Origin: Opitutaceae bacterium
Lineage (GTDB): Bacteria; Verrucomicrobiota; Verrucomicrobiia; Opitutales; Opitutaceae
NCBI GenBank assembly: GCA_028281165.1
Contig: JANQKI010000046.1
Location: forward strand, 1-44,801
DNA: 44,801 nt
Direction of reading: 5' to 3'
Part shown: piece by piece, positions 36,676 to 44,710 of the stretch
Layout: each line of letters opens with the position of its first letter
Numbering within the stretch: the first letter of the stretch is position 1
The notes under the pieces: generated by a model
What the model was told of the DNA's origin: nothing
What the model saw: only the letters and a program-made list of their open reading frames with translations
Database searches by the model: none
Program-made: the position numbers and the translations under genes

Positions 36676-38053
36676 GTTCCGAGCTTAGGACTTCCTTGAA
36701 TTCCGGATACAAAGTTTCCAACTGATCATTTCGCTCCTTGCGAATGGCTTGAAAAACCTTCGAGCAGAGAGCTCGTTGTTTAGCATCCCATCGACTGCTC
36801 GAGCCTTCCTTTAGATTTTCGTCAGAGATGCTCAGATCGCGATTCTGTCTGGCGTGAGCCCAATTGCTGCAGATTTTGGCGTAGAGAATCACCCGGTCTA
36901 GCAAAATGAAAGGGAACTGCGGATTTTGGTTGGGGCCTAGCTGTAGTTTAAATCCTCCTACGGGAATCTGTTTGATTTTGAGTTTTGCCAGATCCTTTCC
37001 TTTCAGGAGAGCGGCTCCAGCCCCGAAGGCCGCGCCCGCTGCCGTGAACACGCCAAATGCGATGCCGCCCGCTGCGACGTCCAAGCCGACTCCTATTCCG
37101 GCTCCGGCCGCACCCGCTGCTAAAGCCAATTGTTTTCCCGTCAGGCCAAAGGCCTGCCAAGTCCTGTCCGAAAAGAGATTCTCGTTGAGGATTGAGGAGT
37201 CGGGAATCGAGATTTTCAGCGCCTGATGGCGATACTGCCTTTGAATTTCGTTCCAGGCGCGTCGCTCGATTTTTTCCAAGCCCTCTCGATAAGCCCTTTC
37301 CAGTTCGGGTTTCGCCAGCTCAAGATCGCTTTCTCGAGCTACCAGTTTGCTTTTGCTGAATCGAAGGCCTTGCTCGAGCGAATCGATTATCGTTTCGACA
37401 GCTCTCTTCCCTCTTCGCGCCCAATCCTTTTGCAACAGATCGATGGCCTTTTGCAGGCTGGGATTCCAATCTTGATCAACGCTTTTTAATGCATCCAGAA
37501 GTCCGATACGTTCGGAAAAGGTTGCTCCGCAGGCATCGAAAACCCTGATGGCGTTGAAGCTTTTTCGAAAGGCGGCTTTCCATGCATCGAGGTAGAGCGT
37601 TTCGTCGCTCTTGCAATTAATAATAGCCATGCGCGGCTTGCCCGTCAGACGAAGAATTTCCATTTCCGCTTGGTCTGATGAGGTAATGGGACGAGAACCA
37701 TCCACGACATATAGGATGCCGGCTCCGCTGGCAACCGGCTTCATGAGTTCGCAATCATGGCGATAATCGGAAAGAGAGGAATGCTGCTGGATGAAAGCTT
37801 GGGCGATATTGTCTTCCGCGTTAGCGTTTTGCTTAAACCAGGCCAGAGTTTTAGCCGGATTCTGGAATCCTGGTGTATCCACGAACTCGATAATCGATGC
37901 ATTGCCCGCTTTAAGATCGAATCTTGCTAGTCTCGTCGTTTCGCCTGGAACGGGGCTGATTCGGACTGATTCATCTTCAGCCAGCGTCGCGACCACAGAT
38001 GATTTCCCCTCATTAGGATGTCCGATTATAGCGAATGTAGGAATGTCGGCCAT
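36653..38053 (-). CDS. GTPase with DUF3482-type C-terminal domain and glycine-zipper membrane segment
   Basis: A 466-residue protein. The N-terminal TrmE/Era-like G domain has G1 GHPNEGKSS (11-19), switch TR in PGETTRLARF, G3 DTPGFQNP and a G4-like NCKSD in place of the standard NKxD. A helical region follows (about 200-290). A long Gly/Ala-rich segment (about 315-362, LALAAGAAGAGIGVGLD and onward) then looks like a glycine-zipper membrane insertion. The C-terminus is charged. This layout matches GTPase/DUF3482 proteins, usually encoded next to DUF2868, as here (15-bp gap). Membrane-associated GTPase; cellular role not established. Confidence 0.9.
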   Translation of the reverse strand: MADIPTFAIIGHPNEGKSSVVATLAEDESVRISPVPGETTRLARFDLKAGNASIIEFVDTPGFQNPAKTLAWFKQNANAEDNIAQAFIQQHSSLSDYRHDCELMKPVASGAGILYVVDGSRPITSSDQAEMEILRLTGKPRMAIINCKSDETLYLDAWKAAFRKSFNAIRVFDACGATFSERIGLLDALKSVDQDWNPSLQKAIDLLQKDWARRGKRAVETIIDSLEQGLRFSKSKLVARESDLELAKPELERAYREGLEKIERRAWNEIQRQYRHQALKISIPDSSILNENLFSDRTWQAFGLTGKQLALAAGAAGAGIGVGLDVAAGGIAFGVFTAAGAAFGAGAALLKGKDLAKLKIKQIPVGGFKLQLGPNQNPQFPFILLDRVILYAKICSNWAHARQNRDLSISDENLKEGSSSRWDAKQRALCSKVFQAIRKERNDQLETLYPEFKEVLSSELERNPDH

Positions 38054-38068
38054 ATGGGAGGGGTTGGC

Positions 38069-39649
38069 TTACTCGGACAGCGGATCCACTTGGCAATAGG
38101 GATCGCCTAGTTGACTGATGGTTAAGCTCCAGATATCCAGATCCGAGGAGCTTGGGTTTTGAAACGCTCCATTTGCTGCAGGCTTTCCTGCCAATAGTAT
38201 ACGAATCATTTTTGTGGAGCCGCTTTCTTTTCTAACCTTGCGAAGGAGCTGTTTTGTTTCTTCGAGAGGTGGCATCCATGATTCGAATACGAAACAGAAA
38301 GTCGTTTCCTCAGGCGTGTTCTCAATATCTATTCTATCTGGTTCAGCAATCCGATCGAGGGTAAGTTGATCTAGTTTCAGCTGTTCGTCTGGAATATTCA
38401 AGATGCTCGATATAAGCGTCTTGAGCTCGTCTTTCTCTTTATGCTGCCAAATGGTTTCGCTTATGAAAACACTTGCCGAGCTTGATGGAGACACTGGCGA
38501 AGTTTCATCTGAGGTTCGAGCCGGGGCTCCTTTTCTCTCAACTCCTCCTTCATCGTGACTCTGCGTCTCGAACTTTATGGGATCGAACTTCATCCGTTCA
38601 ACAATGCGTTGGGCGCTGGCGTGGCGAAAATCGAGCATGGCAAGCGCTTTATTTTGTTTCAATCTTGCCCATATAAGAAAAAGGAGTCGCGGCAATAGAC
38701 CGTATACGACCAAGCCCAACGTTAAGAAAGGCCACCAGGATACGAGGTGCGAAGAGCTCAATCCGCGTATTCCTTCCTTAAGTACGATTCGGCTACCTTC
38801 AATGTCTACTAACGAAGGATAACCGACTCCTTCGCTCCAAAGCCAAGTCCACGGCAGGGCTACCAATTGTATGAGCAAGTGTATTGACTCGGCGCTTACA
38901 TCGAGTGTTGTCTGCCAGCCAAAGGCTCTATCGGAAAAGGATACAACCATCAGCATAACTGCTAGAGCGCCTACGTTGAAAGCTATGGCAATAACCTGAA
39001 GCGATCCGAACAGCTTCCAACGTAGCAGCAAGCCGTACAAAGAGAAGCTGCTACGAATTGAACCGGCTAGACTGAGAACGCTTTGTCGCTTGGCCCCACT
39101 TAGGCTTCGAGCGGAGAAATTGGCGAGCATCTTAGCTGTTCCTAATAACAAGGGTCGAAGCAACTGAAAACCGGCTGAGAACTTCAGTTGTTTTGCGTTC
39201 GAAGTAGGCAAAAGGAATAGCCCAAAGGTTGTCAGACCGAAGAAGATCTGCAATAATATGAACAGTCCGAAAAAAGCGGATACGTTAACGGGCTCCACCC
39301 CTTGATATCTGAGGAACTCTAAAGCAACGCTTCCGCCTAGAATAATGGCGACTATGGTGATTAGCTTCGTAGCAAGATGGTACGCTTCCAGAAAAAGTTC
39401 GTGAGGTGGAATATCCTCTTCCGCGCTCGGCTTCTTAACGCAGTCGAGCCAGTATCTTAGAAGAGCGCGGTTCGAAGATCCATTAACCCCATTTTTCGCT
39501 GCTTTTTCCCCGATTTCCCGATCTCGTTTCTCAAGCTGATCCCATGGTTGATCAGCATCGCGCGCGATTGCTACCTCGAAGGCAAGAACGTCGGACAGCG
39601 ACCATTTCTCGAGGCGAGTCGAGCTTTTTGTTTCGGGTTGAGCAGCCAT
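38069..39649 (-). CDS. DUF2868 membrane protein
   Basis: A 526-residue protein with a soluble N-terminus (about 1-90, rich in charged residues and LSDVLAFEVAIARD). Four to six membrane helices follow (about 95-120, 128-150, 215-240, 300-325), and then a large cytoplasmic C-terminal domain (from about 345). The last 120 residues contain alternating strands (EETTFCFVFESWMPPLEET, MIRILLAGKPAANGA). It resembles DUF2868 proteins, which are typically paired with a GTPase/DUF3482 gene; that gene follows 15 bp downstream. It is the first gene of the operon. Function unknown. Confidence 0.85.
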   Translation of the reverse strand: MAAQPETKSSTRLEKWSLSDVLAFEVAIARDADQPWDQLEKRDREIGEKAAKNGVNGSSNRALLRYWLDCVKKPSAEEDIPPHELFLEAYHLATKLITIVAIILGGSVALEFLRYQGVEPVNVSAFFGLFILLQIFFGLTTFGLFLLPTSNAKQLKFSAGFQLLRPLLLGTAKMLANFSARSLSGAKRQSVLSLAGSIRSSFSLYGLLLRWKLFGSLQVIAIAFNVGALAVMLMVVSFSDRAFGWQTTLDVSAESIHLLIQLVALPWTWLWSEGVGYPSLVDIEGSRIVLKEGIRGLSSSHLVSWWPFLTLGLVVYGLLPRLLFLIWARLKQNKALAMLDFRHASAQRIVERMKFDPIKFETQSHDEGGVERKGAPARTSDETSPVSPSSSASVFISETIWQHKEKDELKTLISSILNIPDEQLKLDQLTLDRIAEPDRIDIENTPEETTFCFVFESWMPPLEETKQLLRKVRKESGSTKMIRILLAGKPAANGAFQNPSSSDLDIWSLTISQLGDPYCQVDPLSE

Positions 39650-39736
39650 GCAGTGAGGTCAATAAGATAGCGAGCTGAGGATATGGCAATGAGAGATTCC
39701 TAGCTTATGTAGAACCCTTTACTTACACTAAAGGTT

Positions 39737-41068
39737 TCAGTTTGGCTGTAGTTTCCAGCGTTTTACGACAATGGTCGCGAGCGCTCCCTCGGTGGCGAAG
39801 CCTACCAGTATCAAGCCGCACGCGGAAACCGCATCGAGCATCCCCATTTTTAGTAGCCCATAGCCTACCAGAAAAATCATCACGTTGCGCGCTATGGAGG
39901 CCAATCCCATAATGGTTGTTTTCTTTTTGTTCATCACTATGCCGTGGTAGTAGTTGCGCCAAGCTACGATGGGAATGACTAAGATGAGTGGCCAGAGGGC
40001 GTTTCGAGCCATCTCCAGAAGTCTGCCTTCGGCTCCTTGCAAGTGCCTTAGAAAAAGTTCTGCCAAAGGTGTCACTTGCACTATCAGCATAAGAGCAGTC
40101 ACGATAAAAGTAGACTGTATCATAAATCTGATGACCTGCTTGTTGCTGTCGTTAGCGAAAGCGACAGATACGTTCCTAAACTGATTAATAGCCACATGAA
40201 AAATCATGCCAAAAGCAAAGGCCAGCGACAGGGCGGCTATGGTGAGTTCCTTTTCTTCCGTGCTAAGTTCCGGGCTCATGCCAACGATGTTGAAGATGAT
40301 GGGTCGACTAAACGTGAACATGAAGGTCGTTAGAGCCATTGGCCAAAAGAATTGAAACAGTTCCAGCTGTTTTTTCGATTCGCCTGGTTCTTCGGTAATG
40401 ATTCTCCCTTTCCACAGATAGGAAATCAGCATCAGAATCATGGATACGATATTAGGAATCAGAACGGAAAGGCTGAGTACATATCTGGCTTCACTACCCA
40501 TTTGGAGACCGACCGCTAGAACCAATACCATGGAGCCGAGGCTCAAAGCTCTGTTTAGCGTGAGGGTGAGCGTGCTTTTCGCTTTAATGACCACTCCCAT
40601 GAAAAGCTGCGAAAAGGCCATGAATGGAGGAGAGGGCAGTAGCAATATGAGATAGGAACGGATGGATTTGAGATTTTCCTCTCCTACCTGATAAAAGCTG
40701 TTAACAAAGGCATGCCCTGCCTCGGAGAAAGCGAGAAAGGATAGCATACCCATCATGCAGATTACGATGCATATCGTAAAAACGAATACAGATCGAAAAG
40801 AACGATGTCCATCGATCATGACGGCTGACATCTGCGGGAGGAAATTCGTCAAACCCTGAATCGGGAAATAAAGCGAGAGGGCCAGAGTGAAGTTGGCCAG
40901 TTCGCGAACGCCTTCTTGGAAGTCAAGCAAGGCATAGTTCTGAGCGATGCGACCGCACATGTTGATGGCCCCCATCAACGCTAGGGGCCAGAAGAAACGC
41001 CAGTAGGTCGACGTTCGCTTGAAATCAAACACCTCGGCCGTATTCACTTGATAGTCTTGGCGTAGCAA
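39737..41068 (-). CDS. ANKH-like multidrug/oligosaccharidyl-lipid/polysaccharide (MOP) superfamily transporter
   Basis: A 443-residue polytopic membrane protein with about 12 helices in two similar halves. Each half opens with an FFWPLAL segment (RFFWPLALMGAINM near residue 24; FFWPLALTTFMFTFSRPIIFNIVG near residue 240). The pattern LANFTLALSL, PFMAFSQLFMGVVIKAKSTL, FWPLALxxxxxxxSRPI, YYHGIVMNKKKT and GFATEGALATIVV follows animal progressive-ankylosis protein (ANKH) segment by segment, as far as I recall that sequence. It is clearly a MOP-fold transporter; the ANKH relationship and hence pyrophosphate/ATP/citrate export is an inference. Monocistronic by spacing. Confidence 0.8.
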   Translation of the reverse strand: MLRQDYQVNTAEVFDFKRTSTYWRFFWPLALMGAINMCGRIAQNYALLDFQEGVRELANFTLALSLYFPIQGLTNFLPQMSAVMIDGHRSFRSVFVFTICIVICMMGMLSFLAFSEAGHAFVNSFYQVGEENLKSIRSYLILLLPSPPFMAFSQLFMGVVIKAKSTLTLTLNRALSLGSMVLVLAVGLQMGSEARYVLSLSVLIPNIVSMILMLISYLWKGRIITEEPGESKKQLELFQFFWPMALTTFMFTFSRPIIFNIVGMSPELSTEEKELTIAALSLAFAFGMIFHVAINQFRNVSVAFANDSNKQVIRFMIQSTFIVTALMLIVQVTPLAELFLRHLQGAEGRLLEMARNALWPLILVIPIVAWRNYYHGIVMNKKKTTIMGLASIARNVMIFLVGYGLLKMGMLDAVSACGLILVGFATEGALATIVVKRWKLQPN

Positions 41069-41183
41069 GCGAATCGCCCGTGCTTGGAGCTATAAAGATA
41101 CTTTTTAGCTCATCATTTGAGAAGACCGGGGGAGATGAATCTCTGAGGTGTCTTGAAGCGGTAAAATAGATAGGAATACATCT

Positions 41184-41217
41184 CATGAAAGCTCAGACTA
41201 TTGGGTCTGAGCTCATG
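41184..41217. terminator. Strong hairpin in the 278-bp gap between the peroxiredoxin-like and ANKH-like genes
   Basis: AGCTCAGAC (41190-41198) pairs perfectly with GTCTGAGCT (41205-41213) around a 6-nt loop. The stem extends by CATG on each side after a 2-nt bulge. It lies downstream of the 41347 gene and upstream of the 41068 start, but has no T tract. A terminator or an RNA processing hairpin are both possible. The rest of the gap shows nothing else recognisable. Confidence 0.45.
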
Positions 41218-41346
41218 ATTGCCAACCTGCGATTACGAAAAGTTTCGTGTTAAGAATTTCGCAATTCGCTTTTGACGCCTAAAGCGACGACATTTTTAGG
41301 GCTAAACGGTCAAAGCAAATACGTCTGTAGTTTAAAATTAACTACC

Positions 41347-41985
41347 CTATTTCGTGTGGAATTTTAGGCTGCTTTCCGCTGCAGCCAAGAGCAGCTTGCC
41401 CGGAATGCGGAACTTGTAGTTCGGATCCACGTGGTGGAAGCTGACTTCTTTGCTAGGCGTGATTAGAAAAACAGAAGATACTGGCAAGCGATTCGCGTTT
41501 TTGCCTCCGGAAGATTTCTCCAGGTCGATGCCGAACGATTTTAATCTCGCTATGTTCGCCTTTGGCAATTCGAAGGATATTCCGAAAGCGTCCGCGGCTT
41601 CGAAGTCGCTGTCCGAGTAGAGAGCGTAACTCAGGGTGTGTTTCTCGTCCGTTGTGTTCAACATTTCCGGAGAATCCGGACTGATGGCGATGATTTGGTA
41701 TCCAAGTTCTATCAACTCGCTCTCCGCTGCGGCGAGTTCTTGTAGATGGGTGTTGCAGTAAGGGCACCAGCTGCCTCGGTAGAAAATAATAGCGGTGTTC
41801 TTGTTGGCGATAATGTCGTGAAGGGAGACGTCGTTTCCTGTCTGATCTTTCAGTTTAGCGTCTGGAACCTTTGAGCCGATCAGAATGGGCTGCACTTCGT
41901 TGGCCGACCTTGCTTGAACGGCTGTAACGATGCCAGCGGCTACAATTAACAGGGTAATGATTTTGAAGAATTTGATTAAGTTCAT
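41347..41985 (-). CDS. Exported peroxiredoxin-like (AhpC/TSA, thioredoxin-fold) protein
   Basis: A 212-residue protein with a signal peptide (FFKIITLLIVAAGIVTAVQA). The thioredoxin fold shows PDAKLKDQTGNDVSLHDI, then IIFYRGSWCPYCNTHL with Cys74 and Cys77, a CxxC in the position of the peroxidatic cysteine of AhpC/TSA peroxiredoxins. The conserved YQIIAISPDSPE follows, and the C-terminal part ends with NYKFRIPGKLLLAAA. Likely a periplasmic thiol peroxidase or disulfide reductase. It starts 66 bp after the VOC gene, so may be co-transcribed with it and speB. Confidence 0.88.
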   Translation of the reverse strand: MNLIKFFKIITLLIVAAGIVTAVQARSANEVQPILIGSKVPDAKLKDQTGNDVSLHDIIANKNTAIIFYRGSWCPYCNTHLQELAAAESELIELGYQIIAISPDSPEMLNTTDEKHTLSYALYSDSDFEAADAFGISFELPKANIARLKSFGIDLEKSSGGKNANRLPVSSVFLITPSKEVSFHHVDPNYKFRIPGKLLLAAAESSLKFHTK

Positions 41986-42051
41986 TAGATGAGACGTTGG
42001 TGTTTAAAGGATTCTTGGATGCAAAACGAACCAAGTCGAAATTCGAACGCG

Positions 42052-42429
42052 CTAAGAGGGAAGATTTCCTGTTAGCTCGATAACGTGGCCATCTGGATCT
42101 TCGACGAAAAACTGCATGGCTCCATCGGGCCGCGTTAAAGGACCTCTGAAGGCGACGCCCTTGCTTTCTAGCCATTCTTGAGCGCCCTCAACATTTTCCA
42201 GTTCCAAAGCGAAATGCCCAATTGGGTTGGCTGGCATCTCCAGACTGTCATCTCTTGCTATTAGGTGCAGCTCTTGATTGACACCGATTCGCAACCACGC
42301 TCCCGGAAAATCGAAATTCGGACGCGGAATGGATTCGAGTCCTACGATGTCTTCGTAAAAACGCGCGCTTCTCTCAAGATTCGATACGTTTAAAGCAACA
42401 TGGTTTAACTCGGCGATTTTGTACTTCAT
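42052..42429 (-). CDS. VOC (glyoxalase/dioxygenase fold) family protein
   Basis: A 125-residue protein with the vicinal-oxygen-chelate fold. It has HVALNVSNLERSARFYEDIVGL at the N-terminus, HFALELENVEGAQEWLESKGV in the middle and FFVEDPDGHVIEL at the end. Likely metal ligands are His11, His73 and Glu near the C-terminus. The catalysed reaction cannot be told apart (lactoylglutathione lyase, fosfomycin-type transferase or another). Its start overlaps the speB stop by 4 bp, so it is part of that operon. Confidence 0.87.
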   Translation of the reverse strand: MKYKIAELNHVALNVSNLERSARFYEDIVGLESIPRPNFDFPGAWLRIGVNQELHLIARDDSLEMPANPIGHFALELENVEGAQEWLESKGVAFRGPLTRPDGAMQFFVEDPDGHVIELTGNLPS

Positions 42430-43307
42430 AAAGCGTTTTGTTTCTGGAGGAGATCCATGAATTTGTAAACGAGCTTCGCAATCACGAAATCCGATGCATG
42501 TCTTCCAGGCCTTGGAGACAGCTCGACGAAATCAGCTCCAAAGACCTTTCGGCCTCTAAGCGCGTTTTCTAGTCCTTCGATTGCTTGGTACCAGTCAAGT
42601 CCGCCCGGCTCGGGGGTTCCTGTGTCGGGAATGAGCGAGGGGTCGAAAACATCCACATCGAAAGATACGAATAGATTCTTTGGAAAATCGTCAGGGAGAA
42701 TTGTCTCTGGAAACCCACTACGAGCAATCTCCTCTGCATCGAGATAGGGAATGCTGCGCTCGGTTCTTATGTCGACTTCCTCTTTCGCTAGCGATCGAAC
42801 GCCGATTTGAAAAATTGGAATATCCAGGTCGAGGATACGTTTCATTACACATGCGTGACTAAGTGGATTACCCTGGTACGTTTCGCGTAGGTCGGCGTGA
42901 GCATCGAATTGGACGACGCCAAACGGTATTTGCAGGTCTCGTATAGCTTGTACAGGACCTAAGGTCATCGAGTGTTCGCCTCCTAGAAGAATGGGCAGTT
43001 TATTCAAAGCCAGGCTGTGCGCCGTGGCGAAGCGTATCCTATCGATAATGTCAGAGGCTATTCCTTGGCAATTCACAGGAGGGGTGGTATGAATCCCTAC
43101 TTCTCCGGGGATGTTCCCATCTAGGTAAGCCTCAAGTTGAACCGAGGCAGCCAAAACCGCGTTGGGTCCATTCCTGGCTCCTCCACCATAGGAAACGCTC
43201 GCTTCCCACGGAGTAGGGATGATATGAAAGGCTGCATGCTCTGGAGAGCTTGGTGGAAACTCATCAGAGTGAAAAGCTGGCGGATTGCTGTAGGGTTCTT
43301 CTGACAT
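42426..43307 (-). CDS. speB: Agmatinase (ureohydrolase family)
   Basis: A 293-residue binuclear-manganese ureohydrolase. Metal-binding motifs are GGEHSMTLG, FDAHADLRETYQGNPLSHA and SFDVDVFDPS. The GDE-type fold and GSVSYGGGARNGPNA-like N-terminal pattern (SVSYGGGARNGPNAVLAAS) match agmatinases. Agmatinase converts agmatine to putrescine and urea. Its neighbours nspC and the partial saccharopine-dehydrogenase-like gene would take putrescine (or diaminopropane) onward, so polyamine synthesis fits better than arginase or formiminoglutamase. An arginine decarboxylase is not visible in the window. Confidence 0.92.
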   Translation of the reverse strand: MSEEPYSNPPAFHSDEFPPSSPEHAAFHIIPTPWEASVSYGGGARNGPNAVLAASVQLEAYLDGNIPGEVGIHTTPPVNCQGIASDIIDRIRFATAHSLALNKLPILLGGEHSMTLGPVQAIRDLQIPFGVVQFDAHADLRETYQGNPLSHACVMKRILDLDIPIFQIGVRSLAKEEVDIRTERSIPYLDAEEIARSGFPETILPDDFPKNLFVSFDVDVFDPSLIPDTGTPEPGGLDWYQAIEGLENALRGRKVFGADFVELSPRPGRHASDFVIAKLVYKFMDLLQKQNAL

Positions 43308-43385
43308 CGGATTTGAGAGATTGTATAAAAAGTGACGGAAGTAGTCCCGCTAAGCGCATGGGCGTCTATTTATCGATTGTCGCCT

Positions 43386-43460
43386 GTGTAGGAGCCTGCT
43401 TGCAGGCGATTTTCTTGATTGAATGTGAGGGAGGGATCGCCTGCAAGCAGGCTCCTACAC
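43386..43460. repeat. REP-like perfect 25-bp inverted repeat (BIME-type)
   Basis: GTGTAGGAGCCTGCTTGCAGGCGAT at 43386-43410, described here by its ends GTGTAGGAGCC and GCAGGCGAT, is repeated in exact inverted orientation at 43436-43460 with a 25-nt spacer. Each arm contains its own hairpin (GCCTGC-TT-GCAGGC) preceded by a GTAG tetranucleotide, the layout of REP sequences that RAYT transposases recognise. It lies in the 234-bp gap between nspC and speB, both minus strand. No RAYT gene is in the window. Confidence 0.85.
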
Positions 43461-43541
43461 TCCAACACAACTTAATTTGACGCGTGTGCGCTAAGTGGGT
43501 TGAGAACATTGATTTCCATAGTTTTTATTCCGAGGCTATAT

Positions 43542-44705
43542 CTAGGAAAGCCGGTTTTTGTAATCTTCGTATCCAAATTTACGTACAATAGTGAGATTTT
43601 GCTGGTCAGGATCCCAAGTCGCTATGGAGGGATGCTTCACGCCATTAAACATGGTCGTCTTGACCATTGTGTAGTGGGCCATGTCTAGAAAATAAAGACG
43701 ATCGCCAATCGAAAGTGGCTTGTCGAAAGCGTATTCTCCTATGAGGTCTCCAGCTAGACAGGATAGTCCGCCAAGTCGGTAGGCGTGCTCTTTCTCGTCA
43801 GGCTTGGCAGCTCCGAAGATTTCCGCTCGATAAGGCATCTCTAGAGTGTCTGGCATATGACAAGTCGCTGATGTATCGAGAATGGCGGTACGTCCATCGT
43901 TTTCAATAATATCCATGACGCTTGCTGCCAGAACGCCGGCGTTGAGAGCTATCGCTTCGCCTGGTTCGAGGTAGATTTCGAGTTGGGGATAGCGTTTCCT
44001 GAATTCCGAGATCAACCTGCAGAGTCGATCACGGTCGTAGGCCGGGCTGGTTATATGATGCCCGCCTCCGAGATTCACCCATTTCATTTCTTTCAGGAAC
44101 GGAGAGAAATTTTCTTCAAACCTTTGCAATGTTCTTTCCAATACATCAGCGTTTTGTTCGCACATCGTATGGAAGTGAAGGCCTTCAATTCCGCTCAGAT
44201 CCTGCTCTTCGAATTCGCTTCTTCGAATGCCAAGACGAGAACCAGGATAGCAAGGATCGTAGAGCGGAGTGTCTACTTCCGAGTATTCAGGGTTTACGCG
44301 CAGGCCACAAGAAATACTTCGTTCACTGTTTAGAACTCGATCCTTAAAACGATTCCACTGCCCGAAGGAATTAAACGAGATGTGATGGACGATAGGCAGA
44401 ATTTCTTCGATGTCTTCATCCGAAAAAGCGGGAGCGTAGACATGAATCTCTTTGCCAAAAAACTCTGCTCCCAGCTGGGCTTCGTTGGCTCCACTGGCGC
44501 AGATCCCAGCCAGGTACTCACTCACGACAGAGAAAACGCTGTGCATGGCAAAGCCCTTAAGCGCGCAGAGAATGCGACAGCCAGACTCCTTTTGAATAGC
44601 ATCAAGCGTCTCGAGATTCCGCCTCAAACGCTTCAGATCCAATACGAAACAAGGCGTGGGGATATCCTCTGGAAGACCAGGGTCGTAATGGATGATATGA
44701 TTCAT
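43542..44705 (-). CDS. nspC: Carboxynorspermidine/carboxyspermidine decarboxylase
   Basis: A 387-residue fold-type III PLP enzyme (alanine-racemase barrel plus C-terminal beta domain). The PLP lysine is in CRILCALKGFA near residue 50. Family-specific segments are GLHFHTMCEQNADVLERTL, MKWVNLGGGHHITSPAYDRD, YLEPGEAIALNAGVLAASVMD and SATCHMPDTLEMPYR. It decarboxylates carboxynorspermidine or carboxyspermidine to (nor)spermidine. The gene starts 5 bp after the stop of the partial upstream dehydrogenase, forming the usual pair. The ATG at 44705 is preceded by the spacer CAGCA and no strong Shine-Dalgarno. Product (norspermidine or spermidine) depends on the diamine available; agmatinase nearby favours putrescine, hence spermidine. 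Confidence 0.93.
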   Translation of the reverse strand: MNHIIHYDPGLPEDIPTPCFVLDLKRLRRNLETLDAIQKESGCRILCALKGFAMHSVFSVVSEYLAGICASGANEAQLGAEFFGKEIHVYAPAFSDEDIEEILPIVHHISFNSFGQWNRFKDRVLNSERSISCGLRVNPEYSEVDTPLYDPCYPGSRLGIRRSEFEEQDLSGIEGLHFHTMCEQNADVLERTLQRFEENFSPFLKEMKWVNLGGGHHITSPAYDRDRLCRLISEFRKRYPQLEIYLEPGEAIALNAGVLAASVMDIIENDGRTAILDTSATCHMPDTLEMPYRAEIFGAAKPDEKEHAYRLGGLSCLAGDLIGEYAFDKPLSIGDRLYFLDMAHYTMVKTTMFNGVKHPSIATWDPDQQNLTIVRKFGYEDYKNRLS

Positions 44706-44710
44706 TGCTG

